Of a stretch of 64,000 bases of DNA, positions 7,480 to 16,721 are shown one piece after another. Within the stretch, counting starts at the first letter, position 1. Every line of letters begins with the position of its first letter. Position numbers and translations under genes: made by a program. The DNA is from G965222535 sp965222535 (GTDB taxonomy: Bacteria; Pseudomonadota; Gammaproteobacteria; HK1), in contig OZ244957.1 in assembly GCA_965222535.1 (NCBI GenBank), positions 2,046,001 through 2,110,000 on the forward strand, given 5' to 3'. The notes under the pieces are model-generated. The model was not told where the DNA came from. It was given only the letters and a program-made list of their open reading frames with translations, and did no database searches.

Positions 7480-9066
7480 ATGAGCGACCAAAATATACCC
7501 CTGTCGGCTGCGATGTTTAGTCGTCGCCGTTTCTTGCAACGTACTGCTGCCGGTGTTGCACTCGCCAGCGGCAGCTTCGGTGAAGTGGTTTTTGCGGACG
7601 GCAAGAAAATCCTGAAAGTCCGCGCTTATGCCGATATGCGCAGCCTCGATCCGGCATTCTCTCAGGGCGTGGTCGACGAAGAAATTCACAGTTGTATTTA
7701 CAGCAAACTGGTGCAGTACAAGCCGGGGCGTGAATGGGGGTATCAACTGGACGCGGCCGAATCGATTGAGCAGAACAGTCCAACGGAAGTCACCTTCACC
7801 CTGAAACAAGGCATCATGTTCAATAACGGCTACGGTGAAATGACCGCTAAGGATGTGAAGTATTCTTTCGAGCGCATCCTTGACGACGATTTGAAGTCGA
7901 CCAACAAGCCCGATTGGGGCAGCCTCAAAACGGTGCGGGTCGACGGCAAATACAGCGGCACGATTGTGTTTAACGAACCTTACGCGCCGGTGTGGACGAT
8001 TGCACTGCCGTACATCGTTGGCAATATCGTCAGTAAAAAGGCTTGGGAAAAAGCGGGCGGTAAAGTAGCGACCAGCACACCCTGCGCATCCGGCCCCTAC
8101 CTACACCAGTCCTGGCAGCCTAAGCAGCGCACCGTGTTGGCGCGCAACCCGGATTGGCACGGCGGCAGCGCCGCATTCGACGAGATTCGCATTTTGCCGA
8201 TTGACGATGAAAACAGCGCGCAAATCGCCTTTGAATCGGGTGACATCGATTACACCCGCATCGCGCTCGGTTCGCTGGAAAACCTTAAAGCGTCGCCACC
8301 GGCCAACAGCCGCATTGAGGAATACCCCTCGTTGTTTTACGTATGGGTGGGCATGAATGTCGAGAACGGTTTGCTGGCTAACGAGGATCTGCGCAAGGCT
8401 ATCCAGCACGCCATCGACGTGCCGTCGATTATGCAGGCGTCTTATTTCGGCGTGGCGCAACCGGCCACCGGCATTATTGCGCCCGGTTTAATCGGTCACC
8501 GCGAGCAGTCTTTGGTCGCTCCGCAGGCGGATTTTGCCAAGGCCAAAGCGTATCTTGAAGCGGCCGGCATGGCCGACGGCGTCACCGTCACGCTGGATGT
8601 GCTCAACAAAGCCACCAACGTTACCACCGCGCAAGTGATTCAGGCCACCTGTGCGCAGGTCGGCATTACCGTCGAGATCAACCTGCACGAATCGGGGGCG
8701 TTCTGGTCGCTGGGTGATGCCAGTGCAGGCGAGCGCTACAAGGATATTCAACTGATCCTGAACCGCTTTTCAATGGCACCCGATCCCTCCTACGCCACCG
8801 CGTGGTTTATCGATGCGCAAAAGGGCGTGTGGAACTGGGAGCGTTTCAGCAATGCCGAGTTCGACGCGCTGGAAGCCGCTGCAAAAGCCGAAACCGATCC
8901 AGCCAAGCGCGATGCAATGTACCGCAAAATGCAAGATTTGATGGAAGCCAGCGGTGCCTACCGCTTCCTCACCCACGAGGCCACCCCGGTGATTTACAGT
9001 ACCGGCATTCGACCCGCGTTCAGACCGGACGGCCTGCCGCTGTTCCGCGACTTCGCCAGCGCCTAA
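7480..9066 (+). CDS. Peptide ABC transporter substrate-binding protein (SBP_bac_5 family)
   Basis: Periplasmic receptor for di- or oligopeptides (DppA/OppA type), 528 residues. The N-terminus SRRRFLQRTAAGVALASG is a twin-arginine (Tat) signal peptide, with cleavage probably near VVFADG; Tat export is uncommon but known for this family. Family features include LDPAFSQGVVDEEIHS, the YSFERILDD segment and RNPDWHGG. A strong GGAGG site precedes the ATG. It is the first gene of a five-gene transporter operon, and a GC-rich stem-loop after it probably lowers expression of the downstream permease genes. The exact substrate (dipeptide, oligopeptide or glutathione) cannot be told from sequence alone. 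Confidence 0.93.
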   Translation: MSDQNIPLSAAMFSRRRFLQRTAAGVALASGSFGEVVFADGKKILKVRAYADMRSLDPAFSQGVVDEEIHSCIYSKLVQYKPGREWGYQLDAAESIEQNSPTEVTFTLKQGIMFNNGYGEMTAKDVKYSFERILDDDLKSTNKPDWGSLKTVRVDGKYSGTIVFNEPYAPVWTIALPYIVGNIVSKKAWEKAGGKVATSTPCASGPYLHQSWQPKQRTVLARNPDWHGGSAAFDEIRILPIDDENSAQIAFESGDIDYTRIALGSLENLKASPPANSRIEEYPSLFYVWVGMNVENGLLANEDLRKAIQHAIDVPSIMQASYFGVAQPATGIIAPGLIGHREQSLVAPQADFAKAKAYLEAAGMADGVTVTLDVLNKATNVTTAQVIQATCAQVGITVEINLHESGAFWSLGDASAGERYKDIQLILNRFSMAPDPSYATAWFIDAQKGVWNWERFSNAEFDALEAAAKAETDPAKRDAMYRKMQDLMEASGAYRFLTHEATPVIYSTGIRPAFRPDGLPLFRDFASA

Positions 9067-9080
9067 GTACGCTGATCGTG

Positions 9081-9103
9081 CCCGCCGCGATATGCGCGGC
9101 GGG
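9081..9103 (+). terminator. GC-rich stem-loop between binding-protein and permease genes
   Basis: CCCGCCGCG (9081-9089) pairs perfectly with CGCGGCGGG (9095-9103) around a 5-base loop and is followed by TTTGTGT. It is probably a partial terminator or mRNA stabiliser giving more receptor than membrane components, a common arrangement in binding-protein operons. Confidence 0.65.
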
Positions 9104-9133
9104 TTTGTGTGCTGAAACCCGCTGGAGGATACA

Positions 9134-10078
9134 GTGTTACTGTATTTCGGTAAACGTATTGTGCTGGGCGTCGTCATCGTCATGCTGGCGGTGAGCCTGT
9201 TGTTCTGTATGATTCATCTAGTGCCCGGCGACCCGGCGCGGATTATCCTGGGGCCGCGCGCCACCCCCGAACTGATCGCCAATATGTCCGTGCAAATGGG
9301 CCTGGATAAGCCACTGCCGGTGCAGATCCTGCTGTTTTTCGGCAACCTGTTGACCGGCGATCTCGGCATGGACGTGATCAGCAATCGGCCGGTGGTCACG
9401 ATTGTCTTCGACCAATTGCCCTATACCCTGTGGCTGATTGTCAGCGCTATCGTCGGTGCCATGCTGCTGGGTATTCCACTGGGCTGTTACTCGGCCATCC
9501 ATCGCAATTCGTTGCTTGACCGCGTGACCGGCGTATTGTCAGTAGCCTGCATCACCGCACCGGCTTTTGTGGTGGCGCTGTACTCGCTGCTGATTTTTGC
9601 GGTGACCCTGCGCTGGTTTCCCGCCGTCGGGGCGGGTGAAAGCGGCGATATTGGCGATCAGATTCATCATCTGGTGTTGCCGGCTTTTGCCATCGGCTTG
9701 TCGTGGGTGGGGTATCTCTCGCGGCTGGTGCGCGCTTCCATGCTGGAAGTGATGAGCGAAAACCATATCCGCACCGCGCGCGCCTACGGTTTGCCAGAGC
9801 GTGTGGTGATATTTCGCTACGCGCTCAAGCTGGCGGTGCTGCCCACGGTCACGGTGATTGGCGTTGGCATGGGCTTTCTGCTCTCGGCCGCGCTGTTCAC
9901 CGAAATCGTGTTCGCACGCCCTGGCATTGGCAAGCTGATTTTTGATTCGATCGCCACCCGCAACTACCCGGTGGTGATGGGATCGGTGCTGATCAGCACC
10001 GTGCTGTTTGTGATCAGTACCACCCTGTCTGACTTGATCAACGCGTGGCTCGATCCACGTATCAGGGCCTCGCTGTGA
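9134..10078 (+). CDS. Peptide ABC transporter permease (DppB-like)
   Basis: Inner-membrane permease subunit, 314 residues with about six transmembrane helices. MIHLVPGDPARIILGPRATP near the N-terminus is the DppB/OppB signature, and the cytoplasmic coupling loop is LEVMSENHIRTARAYGLPE. The start is GTG at 9134, preceded by GGAGG. The stop overlaps the GTG start of the next permease. It is expected to form the translocation pore with the following DppC-like subunit. Confidence 0.93.
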   Translation: MLLYFGKRIVLGVVIVMLAVSLLFCMIHLVPGDPARIILGPRATPELIANMSVQMGLDKPLPVQILLFFGNLLTGDLGMDVISNRPVVTIVFDQLPYTLWLIVSAIVGAMLLGIPLGCYSAIHRNSLLDRVTGVLSVACITAPAFVVALYSLLIFAVTLRWFPAVGAGESGDIGDQIHHLVLPAFAIGLSWVGYLSRLVRASMLEVMSENHIRTARAYGLPERVVIFRYALKLAVLPTVTVIGVGMGFLLSAALFTEIVFARPGIGKLIFDSIATRNYPVVMGSVLISTVLFVISTTLSDLINAWLDPRIRASL

Positions 10079-10911
10079 TAAAGGTTTTTCAACGTATCGC
10101 ACGTGAACCGCTGGGCATGCTCGGCCTGTGCCTAGTATTGCTGATGCTGATCAGCGCCCTGTTTGCCAGCGTGATCGCCCCCTACGACCCGGTGGCGCTG
10201 AATATCCTCGACCGCTTGCAGGGGCCATCTTTGAAGCACTGGCTGGGGACCGATCAACTCGGTCGCGACCTGTTTTCGCGGGTGCTCTACGGTGGACAGG
10301 TGGCGCTCAAAGTGGCACTGATATCGATCGGTATCGCCCTGGTCGTCGGTACCCTGATGGGCATGGTCGCGGGCTTTGGGCCGCGCTGGCTGGACAGCCT
10401 GATCGTACTGCTGTTCGACACTGTGCGCTCGTTCCCCACGGTGATGTTTGCGCTGGCCACGGTAGCGCTGGTCGGGCCGTCGCTGGAGGCAGTGATCGTG
10501 GTGATCGTGGTCACCTCCATTCCCACCTACGGGCGGGTCGTGCGCACCCAGACGCTGGTGATCAAGAACAACGAATACATTCAGGCCGAGCACGCGATGG
10601 GCGCGTCCAGCGTGCGCATTCTCGGTACCCACCTGCTGCCCAATGTATTGGGGCCGCTGTTTATTCTGGCTTCAATGGATATTCCTACCGTGATTGCACT
10701 GGAGGCCGGGTTGAGCTTTCTCGGCATGGGCGTCAAGCCACCGACCCCTTCGTGGGGCAGTATTCTCAACGACGGTTACACCCTGATCCGCAATACGCCC
10801 TGGCCGATTATCGCCGGCAGTATTCCGCTGGTACTGGTCACGCTCGGCTTCACCTTTTTTGGTGAATCGCTGCGCGACCTCCTCGACCCAAAGCTGAAGA
10901 AAAACCTATGA
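10075..10911 (+). CDS. Peptide ABC transporter permease (DppC-like)
   Basis: Second permease, about 278 residues. The start is probably GTG 10075, which overlaps the previous stop in GTGA; a longer frame from 10045 would overlap the upstream gene more extensively. The N-terminal DppC-type region includes LGTDQLGRDLFSRVLYGGQV, and the coupling loop is EYIQAEHAMGASSVRILGTH with the EAA-type glycine. The protein ends with FFGESLRDLLDPKLKK, typical of the family. Its stop overlaps the next ATG by four bases, so translation is likely coupled. Confidence 0.93.
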   Translation: MIKVFQRIAREPLGMLGLCLVLLMLISALFASVIAPYDPVALNILDRLQGPSLKHWLGTDQLGRDLFSRVLYGGQVALKVALISIGIALVVGTLMGMVAGFGPRWLDSLIVLLFDTVRSFPTVMFALATVALVGPSLEAVIVVIVVTSIPTYGRVVRTQTLVIKNNEYIQAEHAMGASSVRILGTHLLPNVLGPLFILASMDIPTVIALEAGLSFLGMGVKPPTPSWGSILNDGYTLIRNTPWPIIAGSIPLVLVTLGFTFFGESLRDLLDPKLKKNL

Positions 10912-11879
10912 GCGAAAATGTGCTGACGATTCGCGATCTATCGGTGAATTACAGCACCGATCGTGGCACTCTGCGGGCGTTGCGCAACGTCAATCTGGAT
11001 ATTCCAGCCGGTTCGATAGTCGGCATCGTCGGCGAGAGCGGCTGCGGCAAATCGACGTTGATTTCCAGCGTGATCCAACTGCTGGCGGACAACGCTGACA
11101 CGGTGAGCGGTACCGCCGATTTCAAAGGCCGTGACTTGCTCAGCCTGTCTGAGGTGGAAAAGCGCGCTCTGCGTGGCAACGAGATTTCCATCATTTTTCA
11201 GGACCCGATGTCGACCCTCAACCCGGTGCTGACCATTGGCCGGCAAATGATCGACATTCAATACCGCGATAAAAAAAGCCCCGCGGAAAAGCGCCAGCGG
11301 GCTGTCGATATGCTGATCAGCGTCGGCATCCCCGACCCCGCCAGCCGCCTCAAACAGTACCCGCACGAATTCTCGGGCGGTATGCGTCAGCGCATTTCGA
11401 TTGCGATGGCCCTGCAGGCGCAGCCGTCGCTGCTGATTGCCGACGAACCGACCACCGCGCTCGATGCCACACTGGAAATGCAGATCATCCACCTGCTGAA
11501 ACAGCTGCAGCAGGATATGGGTTGTTCAATCCTGTTTATTTCCCATCACCTCGGCGTGATCGCCGAGGTGTGCGACCACGTGGTGGTGATGTACGCGGGT
11601 GAGGTCGTGGAGCAGGGCAGTGTGCGCGAGGTATTTAAAAATGCCCAGCATCCCTATACCCAGCGGCTGCTGCAATGTGATCCAGCGAATATTGCCGAAA
11701 AAACCCGCGTGCTGCCCACCATCCCCGGCAGCGTGCCCGATCTGGTTGACCTGCAGCCCGGCTGCATTTTCAAGGCCCGTTGTAATCAAGCACAGGCGCG
11801 CTGCGAAAGTGAGCGGCCGCAATGGTGCGATACAGGGGAGCGACACTTTGTCAGCTGCCATCTGCGGGAGGGGGTATGA
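10908..11879 (+). CDS. Peptide ABC transporter ATP-binding protein (DppD-like)
   Basis: Cytoplasmic ATPase of 323 residues. Walker A is GESGCGKS, the Q-loop region reads IIFQDPMSTLNPVLTIG, the signature is FSGGMRQR, and Walker B with the following residues is LLIADEPTTALD. The C-terminal oligopeptide-transporter extension with four cysteines (GCIFKARCNQAQARCE and a later FVSCHL) is typical of DppD/OppD and in some members binds an iron-sulfur cluster. It starts at ATG 10908, overlapping the permease gene. Confidence 0.94.
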   Translation: MSENVLTIRDLSVNYSTDRGTLRALRNVNLDIPAGSIVGIVGESGCGKSTLISSVIQLLADNADTVSGTADFKGRDLLSLSEVEKRALRGNEISIIFQDPMSTLNPVLTIGRQMIDIQYRDKKSPAEKRQRAVDMLISVGIPDPASRLKQYPHEFSGGMRQRISIAMALQAQPSLLIADEPTTALDATLEMQIIHLLKQLQQDMGCSILFISHHLGVIAEVCDHVVVMYAGEVVEQGSVREVFKNAQHPYTQRLLQCDPANIAEKTRVLPTIPGSVPDLVDLQPGCIFKARCNQAQARCESERPQWCDTGERHFVSCHLREGV

Positions 11880-12862
11880 ACGTACTGGACGTTGAAGACG
11901 TGCGGGTGCGCTTTCGGGTGCAGTCGCCGCTGCAGGCTTTTTTGCAGAAAAACCCCGACCCGTTTATCGATGCGGTCAGGCGCGTTTCTTTCCATATTGA
12001 GGCCGGTAAAACCTTTACGTTGGTGGGCGAAAGTGGTTCGGGTAAATCGACGCTGGCACTGGCAATTGCGCGCCTGTTGGACAGCAGCGAGGGCACGATC
12101 CGTTTTCAGGGTGAAGACGTTACCCATAGTCAGGGGAACGCTCTGCAAACCTACCGCAAGCAGATTTCGATGATGTGGCAGAACCCGGTCGGCTCGCTCA
12201 GCCCGCGGATGACGGTGGGCAAACTGATCACCGAGCCGTACATGATTCACGGCCTCAAAGACCGCGATGTCAAGCAGGAAAGCCAGCGTTTGCTGGACAT
12301 GGTGGGGCTCCCCGGTCATTTTGCCGAACGTTACCCGCACCAGCTCAGCGGCGGACAGGCGCGTCGCGTCGGCGTAGCGCGAGCGCTGGCGCTCAGCCCC
12401 AAACTGATCATTGCCGACGAACCGACCGCCGGGCTGGATGTCTCCGTGCAGGGCGAGATTCTTAACCTGCTCAACCAATTGCAGGACGAGCTGGGTATCA
12501 GCATGTTTGTGATCACCCACAACCTCAACATCGTGCGGCATATCGCTGACGAAACCGCGATCATGTATCTGGGCCGTTTTATCGAACAAGGCCCGACCGA
12601 CCAGATATTTGCCGCGCCACGGCATCCCTATACGGCGGCGTTACTGGCGGCCAATCCCGAGCCAGATCCCGATGCTGATGTTGTGCGCAGTGCCCTGCAA
12701 GGCGAGGTGCCGAGTTTGATGCAGCGTCCCAGCGGCTGCGAATTTCATACCCGCTGCCCGTTTGTGCAGGGCAACTGTCGCAAAAATTTGCCGGATTTGC
12801 AGGGCGAGGGACAACACCGCTACCGTTGCTATTACCCGTTGGTACGGGCACAGGTTGCGTAA
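11876..12862 (+). CDS. Peptide ABC transporter ATP-binding protein (DppF-like)
   Basis: Second ATPase, about 328 residues. I choose ATG 11876 because it overlaps the previous stop (ATGA) and follows GGGAGGGG; an in-frame start at 11822 would lie inside the upstream gene. Walker A is GESGSGKST, the Q-loop region is MMWQNPVGSLSPRMTVG, the signature is LSGGQARR, and Walker B is LIIADEPTAGLD. The C-terminal cysteine cluster (GCEFHTRCPFVQGNCRKN) is present. A long insertion near the N-terminus (QSPLQAFLQKNPDPFIDAVR) matches DppF/OppF-type proteins. It closes the importer operon. Confidence 0.93.
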   Translation: MNVLDVEDVRVRFRVQSPLQAFLQKNPDPFIDAVRRVSFHIEAGKTFTLVGESGSGKSTLALAIARLLDSSEGTIRFQGEDVTHSQGNALQTYRKQISMMWQNPVGSLSPRMTVGKLITEPYMIHGLKDRDVKQESQRLLDMVGLPGHFAERYPHQLSGGQARRVGVARALALSPKLIIADEPTAGLDVSVQGEILNLLNQLQDELGISMFVITHNLNIVRHIADETAIMYLGRFIEQGPTDQIFAAPRHPYTAALLAANPEPDPDADVVRSALQGEVPSLMQRPSGCEFHTRCPFVQGNCRKNLPDLQGEGQHRYRCYYPLVRAQVA

Positions 12863-12867
12863 GGAAT

Positions 12868-12988
12868 CTTCGAGGTTCACAAGTGGGGGCGTCTATTGGG
12901 GGAAGGGTTATAAATCAACGGCTTAATGACAGGTGATCAAGTCCCTTCCCCCAAACCCCCATCTCATTCAAGGTTTTTCTATGTGCCC
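12868..12988 (+). repeat. Palindromic element, copy with degenerate left end
   Basis: Begins CTTCGAGGTTCAC (decayed palindrome), then GTCTATTGGGGGAAGGGTTA, TAAATCAACGGC, ACAGGTGATCAAGTCCC, CCCCATCTCATTCAAGG and TTTTTCTATGTGCCCCC. The internal order is the same as in the full copy at 22258. Confidence 0.75.
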
Positions 12989-13015
12989 CCAAGTGGGTAA
13001 TGGTTGAAACTATTC

Positions 13016-15010
13016 ATGTCGACACACGATACGTTTCAGGAAATAGAAAACACCTTTATTCCACTACCTGATGGTCGCCGCCTCGCCGCACGCATCTGGT
13101 TGCCGGAAAACGCTGAACAACAAGCCGTACCGGCAGTGCTGGAATACCTGCCCTACCGCAAACGCGACGGTACTGCATCGCGCGACGAGTCCACGTACCC
13201 CGTGTTCGCCCGTGCGGGCTACGCCGGGGTGCGGGTCGATATCGCCGGTACTGGTGAATCCGATGGCACCTTCGACGACGAGTATTCACCGCAGGAATTA
13301 CAAGACGGCGTCGATGTGATCGCTTGGATCGCCGCGCAATCGTGGTGCTGCGGCGCGGTCGGCATGATGGGCATTTCCTGGGGCGGCTTTAACAGCCTGC
13401 AAATCGCCGCACTGCAACCACCCGCGCTCAAAGCCGTGATCAGTATCGGCACTACCGTCGACCGTTACAACGACGATATTCACTACAAAAACGGGTGCCT
13501 GTTGTACAGCAACTTTATGTGGTCCAGCGTGATGCTGTGCTTTATTTCGCGCCCGCCTGACCCGCTGCTGGTCGGTGACCGCTGGCGCGAACTGTGGCTG
13601 CAGCGCCTCGCCAGCCAACCGTTCCCCCTGGTCACCTGGCTGCAACACCAGCGCCGCGACGCCTTCTGGCAGCACGGCTCGATTGGCGAAGATTACGCCG
13701 CCGTGAAAACCCCCGCACTGGTGATCAGCGGCTGGGCGGACGGTTATATCAATGCACCACCGGCGGCAGCGCAACACCTCGCGATGGGCAAAGCCATCAA
13801 CGGCCCGTGGATTCACAAATACCCTCACATTGCCTACCCGCATCCGCGCATGGATTTCCACGCCGAAGCGCTGCGCTGGTGGAATCGCTGGCTGAAAGGT
13901 GTCGATAACGGTGCCGGAAACCTGCCCGCCTACCGGGCCTACCTCTCCGAAGCCGTATGCCCCGACCCGTTTCGCGAGCGCGAAGCTGGGCGCTGGGTCG
14001 CCGAAGCGCAATGGCCTTCACCCAATATTCAAACGCACACCCTGCACCTCGGTGCCAAGCACCAGCTCGGTGATGCAGCAGGCGACGAAGCTACGCTGAC
14101 CATCTGCTCACCGCAAGACTGCGGTACTGCCGCGGGAGAAGTGTTCACGCTTAAACCAGACGCTGAGATGCCGGGTGACCAACGTCTCGACGACGCCGGT
14201 TCGCTTTGCCTTGAAACCGCCGTGCTCGATGCGCCGCTCGAAATCCTCGGCCGTCCCAACATCGCGCTGCGCGTCGCCATTGACCAAGCATTGGGCAACC
14301 TCGCCGTGAGGCTGGTCGACGTCCATCCCGACGGCACCGCCTTTCGGGTGAGCTGGGGGGTGATTAACCTCGCGCATCGCCAGGGCAATGAAAACCCCAT
14401 GTCGATGACGCCGGGCGAGTGCGTTGATATCGAACTCGCGCTTGACGAATGCGGCTACCGCTTCCTGCCCGGTCACCGTGTGCGGCTATCCATCTCCACG
14501 GCCTACTGGCCGATGATTATGCCGCCGCCAGCACCCGTGACCGCCAGCATCACCGCGGGGGTTGCCAGTTACCTGCAACTGCCAGTCAGAGGAAGCGGCG
14601 ATGATTGTGAAGTGCCTGAACCGACAGACCCCTCGCCGTTGCCGGCTTACAAAAATCATCGCCCGGCGCGCCACCAGCGCCGCGTCGAGCGCGATCTGCA
14701 AAACCAGTACAGCCGTTACGTCGTTGTCGACGACACCGGCGAAGACGAGCTGCCGCACGGCCTGTGCGTTCGACATCAGCATGAAAGCGCCTGGGAAATC
14801 GGCTGGCACGACCCGCTATCGGCGCGCTCCCACAGCACCTACCAATGCTGGATGCAACGCGATGGCTGGGTGGTTCGCACCGAGTCCTACAGCGAGTGGC
14901 ACTGCGATGCAAGCAACTACTACATCCGTGCGACAGTAAAAGCCTATGAGGGTGAAGAGCTGGTTAGCGAGCGCGAGTGGAACGAAGTGATTGCGCGGGA
15001 TTATCAATGA
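13016..15010 (+). CDS. CocE/NonD family hydrolase (peptidase S15-like)
   Basis: An alpha/beta-hydrolase of about 664 residues. ARIWLPENAEQQAVPAVLEY and YLPYRKRD are the N-terminal family signature. The nucleophile elbow GISWGG places the catalytic serine near residue 121. GWADGYINAPP is the usual aspartate strand, and the C-terminal half is a jelly-roll domain with LGRPNIALRVAIDQ. The family includes X-Pro dipeptidyl peptidases, cocaine esterase and glutaryl-7-ACA acylases. ATG 13016 is chosen over TTG 13004 because the family N-terminus begins there. The gene follows the peptide importer after one repeat element, suggesting that it processes imported peptides or esters; this is inference. 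No signal peptide is visible, so it is probably cytoplasmic. Confidence 0.88.
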   Translation: MSTHDTFQEIENTFIPLPDGRRLAARIWLPENAEQQAVPAVLEYLPYRKRDGTASRDESTYPVFARAGYAGVRVDIAGTGESDGTFDDEYSPQELQDGVDVIAWIAAQSWCCGAVGMMGISWGGFNSLQIAALQPPALKAVISIGTTVDRYNDDIHYKNGCLLYSNFMWSSVMLCFISRPPDPLLVGDRWRELWLQRLASQPFPLVTWLQHQRRDAFWQHGSIGEDYAAVKTPALVISGWADGYINAPPAAAQHLAMGKAINGPWIHKYPHIAYPHPRMDFHAEALRWWNRWLKGVDNGAGNLPAYRAYLSEAVCPDPFREREAGRWVAEAQWPSPNIQTHTLHLGAKHQLGDAAGDEATLTICSPQDCGTAAGEVFTLKPDAEMPGDQRLDDAGSLCLETAVLDAPLEILGRPNIALRVAIDQALGNLAVRLVDVHPDGTAFRVSWGVINLAHRQGNENPMSMTPGECVDIELALDECGYRFLPGHRVRLSISTAYWPMIMPPPAPVTASITAGVASYLQLPVRGSGDDCEVPEPTDPSPLPAYKNHRPARHQRRVERDLQNQYSRYVVVDDTGEDELPHGLCVRHQHESAWEIGWHDPLSARSHSTYQCWMQRDGWVVRTESYSEWHCDASNYYIRATVKAYEGEELVSEREWNEVIARDYQ

Positions 15011-15148
15011 TGAGGGTCTCGCAAAAAGTCCAATTCAGTATTCTCCGCAACTGCCAAGCGCAGCTTGTGCTGTTTGCGAATTAAAATATTAAAGATCCCA
15101 GAGTTAAGCCGCTAATTTAAACATTGGGTTTCAGATATAAGGGGTCGA

Positions 15149-15256
15149 TATGCGCAGGTGACGAAAGAGGCAGGTTTTAGCCTACATGCCGGGGGCGCGC
15201 AGCAGGCCTTGGAGCGCAACCAGCTGGAAAGGTTGTGCCGTTACGGAACACCCTAG
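15149..15256 (+). pseudogene. IS91-type (Y2) transposase fragment
   Basis: In one frame the DNA reads AQVTKEAGFSLHAGGAQQAL and then ERNQLERLCRYGTP before a stop. The segment GFSLHAG...ERLCRY is the conserved core of IS91/IS801-like rolling-circle transposases, which usually continue as RYITRP. Nothing else of the element is recognisable. Confidence 0.65.
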
Positions 15257-15297
15257 GTTATTTTGCTTGGAAAGGGTTGGGAACAAAGGGGTGATAG

Positions 15298-15381
15298 TGC
15301 CCGAGGCCGGATTCGAACCGACACGGGGTTGCTCCCACTGGATTTTGAATCCAGCCCGTCTACCCGTTTCATCACTCGGGC
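15298..15381 (-). tRNA. tRNA-Leu (anticodon CAA)
   Basis: Read on the minus strand: acceptor GCCCGAG pairs with CTCGGGC, the D-arm contains GGGTAGACGG, the anticodon stem-loop CTGGATTCAAAATCCAG carries CAA, there is a long variable arm (GGGAGCAACCCC), and the T-arm is GTCGGTTCGAATCCGGC. This is a class II leucine tRNA of 84 bases. The discriminator A is followed by CTA, so the 3' CCA is not encoded. Confidence 0.95.
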
Positions 15382-15580
15382 AATGAGCAACCCATTCAGT
15401 AACTCACATTCTACCTCTAATCTTTCCTCACCACGTTTCGTGTGCATTACCCTCGACCCTGCCTCTTCTGAATCTAACGAGCACTCTTCTAAGCACCCCA
15501 GCCTCAACGGATCGCTCCTGTTACTCGCGCCACATTCAAGAACATCGCACTCTATGCCGACTCCAAGCAGAGCTGTGAGG

Positions 15581-16417
15581 TTATGAGCGCGCCCATATCC
15601 TTGGCATCAAAGGACAATCAATCGGCGCATCCACTTTCTGTCCTTGATTGATTACGTACGTGGAAGACTCCTCAGTCCACCGCCCCCGAGGCTTAAAAAG
15701 CGCTGTCTCAGAGCCAAAACGAAGTGACAAGCGATGCTGGGTGGATAACGCCGGAGATGATCTCCCAGTAATCGAATGCAGGGTACGAAAATCGAATACC
15801 AAACAATCACCCAACCCCACTGCCCAGGAAAGCAATTCATACGAAGTCGGTTCGGCGTCGATATCTGGCACCGGGCTATAAGCATCACCGGCACAGACGA
15901 ACGGTACATTCGCGCTGAATTCAGGCGCAACAAACAACTGATCCCAACGGTGCGAGCCCCGGACAAAAGTCAACCCTTCTGATTTAGGCGCCGCCTCAAG
16001 CGGGAGCCAAACCACGCATAATCGCCCGATAAAATCAAAATACGGCTCATCATGGTGCCAAGGGGCTGCTGTAGTCGCCCCGATTTCGCGCATAAACCAA
16101 TTATCCATGATGAGATTAACGTACTGCGCGCCCATCAATCTGCCAGAGATTTCTGCCAGTGGTGAGTCAAAGATCACCTCGCGAAACTCTGGAATATCAG
16201 GCCAAGTCCAGTAGTCAAACACATAGCGACCCGGCGACCCGGGAGGCGTGTGGTCTCTAAAGAATCGGCCCGGCTGGGATAGATTCCGGAGCACACCGCA
16301 ACGCGCCTTCTCTATCCACTTCGGTGCGACCAGACCACGCAGACACACCACCCCGTTGCGCCGATAACTGGAAATGGCATTGGGTGACACGGATGAAAAG
16401 GAGATCGGTTCTAACAT
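15581..16417 (-). CDS. Phytanoyl-CoA dioxygenase (PhyH) family protein
   Basis: A putative Fe(II)/2-oxoglutarate-dependent dioxygenase of about 278 residues. The metal-binding motif H-x-D is in WHHDEPYFDF (residues 121 and 123), the distal histidine in FRTLHSITG (214), and a following arginine in HRLSLRF may bind 2-oxoglutarate. PGRYVFDYWTWPDIPEFREV near residue 63 is typical of the family. I choose ATG 16417 because family similarity starts there (PNAISSYRRNGVVCLRGLV). Upstream, a strong GAGGAGGGG precedes an ATG at 16490 in another frame that runs 78 codons, so a frameshift near the start is possible. The substrate is unknown; members hydroxylate lipids, amino acids or natural products. It stands alone, facing away from petA. 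Confidence 0.8.
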   Translation of the reverse strand: MLEPISFSSVSPNAISSYRRNGVVCLRGLVAPKWIEKARCGVLRNLSQPGRFFRDHTPPGSPGRYVFDYWTWPDIPEFREVIFDSPLAEISGRLMGAQYVNLIMDNWFMREIGATTAAPWHHDEPYFDFIGRLCVVWLPLEAAPKSEGLTFVRGSHRWDQLFVAPEFSANVPFVCAGDAYSPVPDIDAEPTSYELLSWAVGLGDCLVFDFRTLHSITGRSSPALSTQHRLSLRFGSETALFKPRGRWTEESSTYVINQGQKVDAPIDCPLMPRIWARS

Positions 16418-16721
16418 CAGCTTTGATTGGACGAAAAACAAGCCATTTTGATTTGGTAGTGAAGACCACAATAGTAGCTTCCCTTGCCATTTTCCCCTCC
16501 TCTATGCAAAGAGGGCATTTTAGCTTTGGCTAAAGGGGACCTTACTGCTTTGGGCTAACACGCATCAGAGATGAATGCGCACTCGCCCATAATTGGTAGT
16601 AGCATGATGCGTGCATAGTGATAGAATGTACCTTCCGGCAACAAGAGGCTTTGTGGGTCGAAGTTTGCCGCTCACCGTAGAATATTTGTCGCTATTGAAG
16701 CCGTGGCGTCAGTAGTCAGTA

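Larger units (their letters stand above)
15011..15580. other. Gap with IS91 fragment and tRNA-Leu
   Basis: Besides the transposase fragment and the tRNA gene, 15011-15148 and 15382-15580 contain nothing I can support. The tRNA lies about 40 bases beyond the IS fragment. Confidence 0.5.

Noticed and set aside
8101..10632. Long minus-strand frames opposite the transporter genes
   Set aside because: GC-rich coding DNA gives such shadows; peptides are rich in R, H and G and match nothing.
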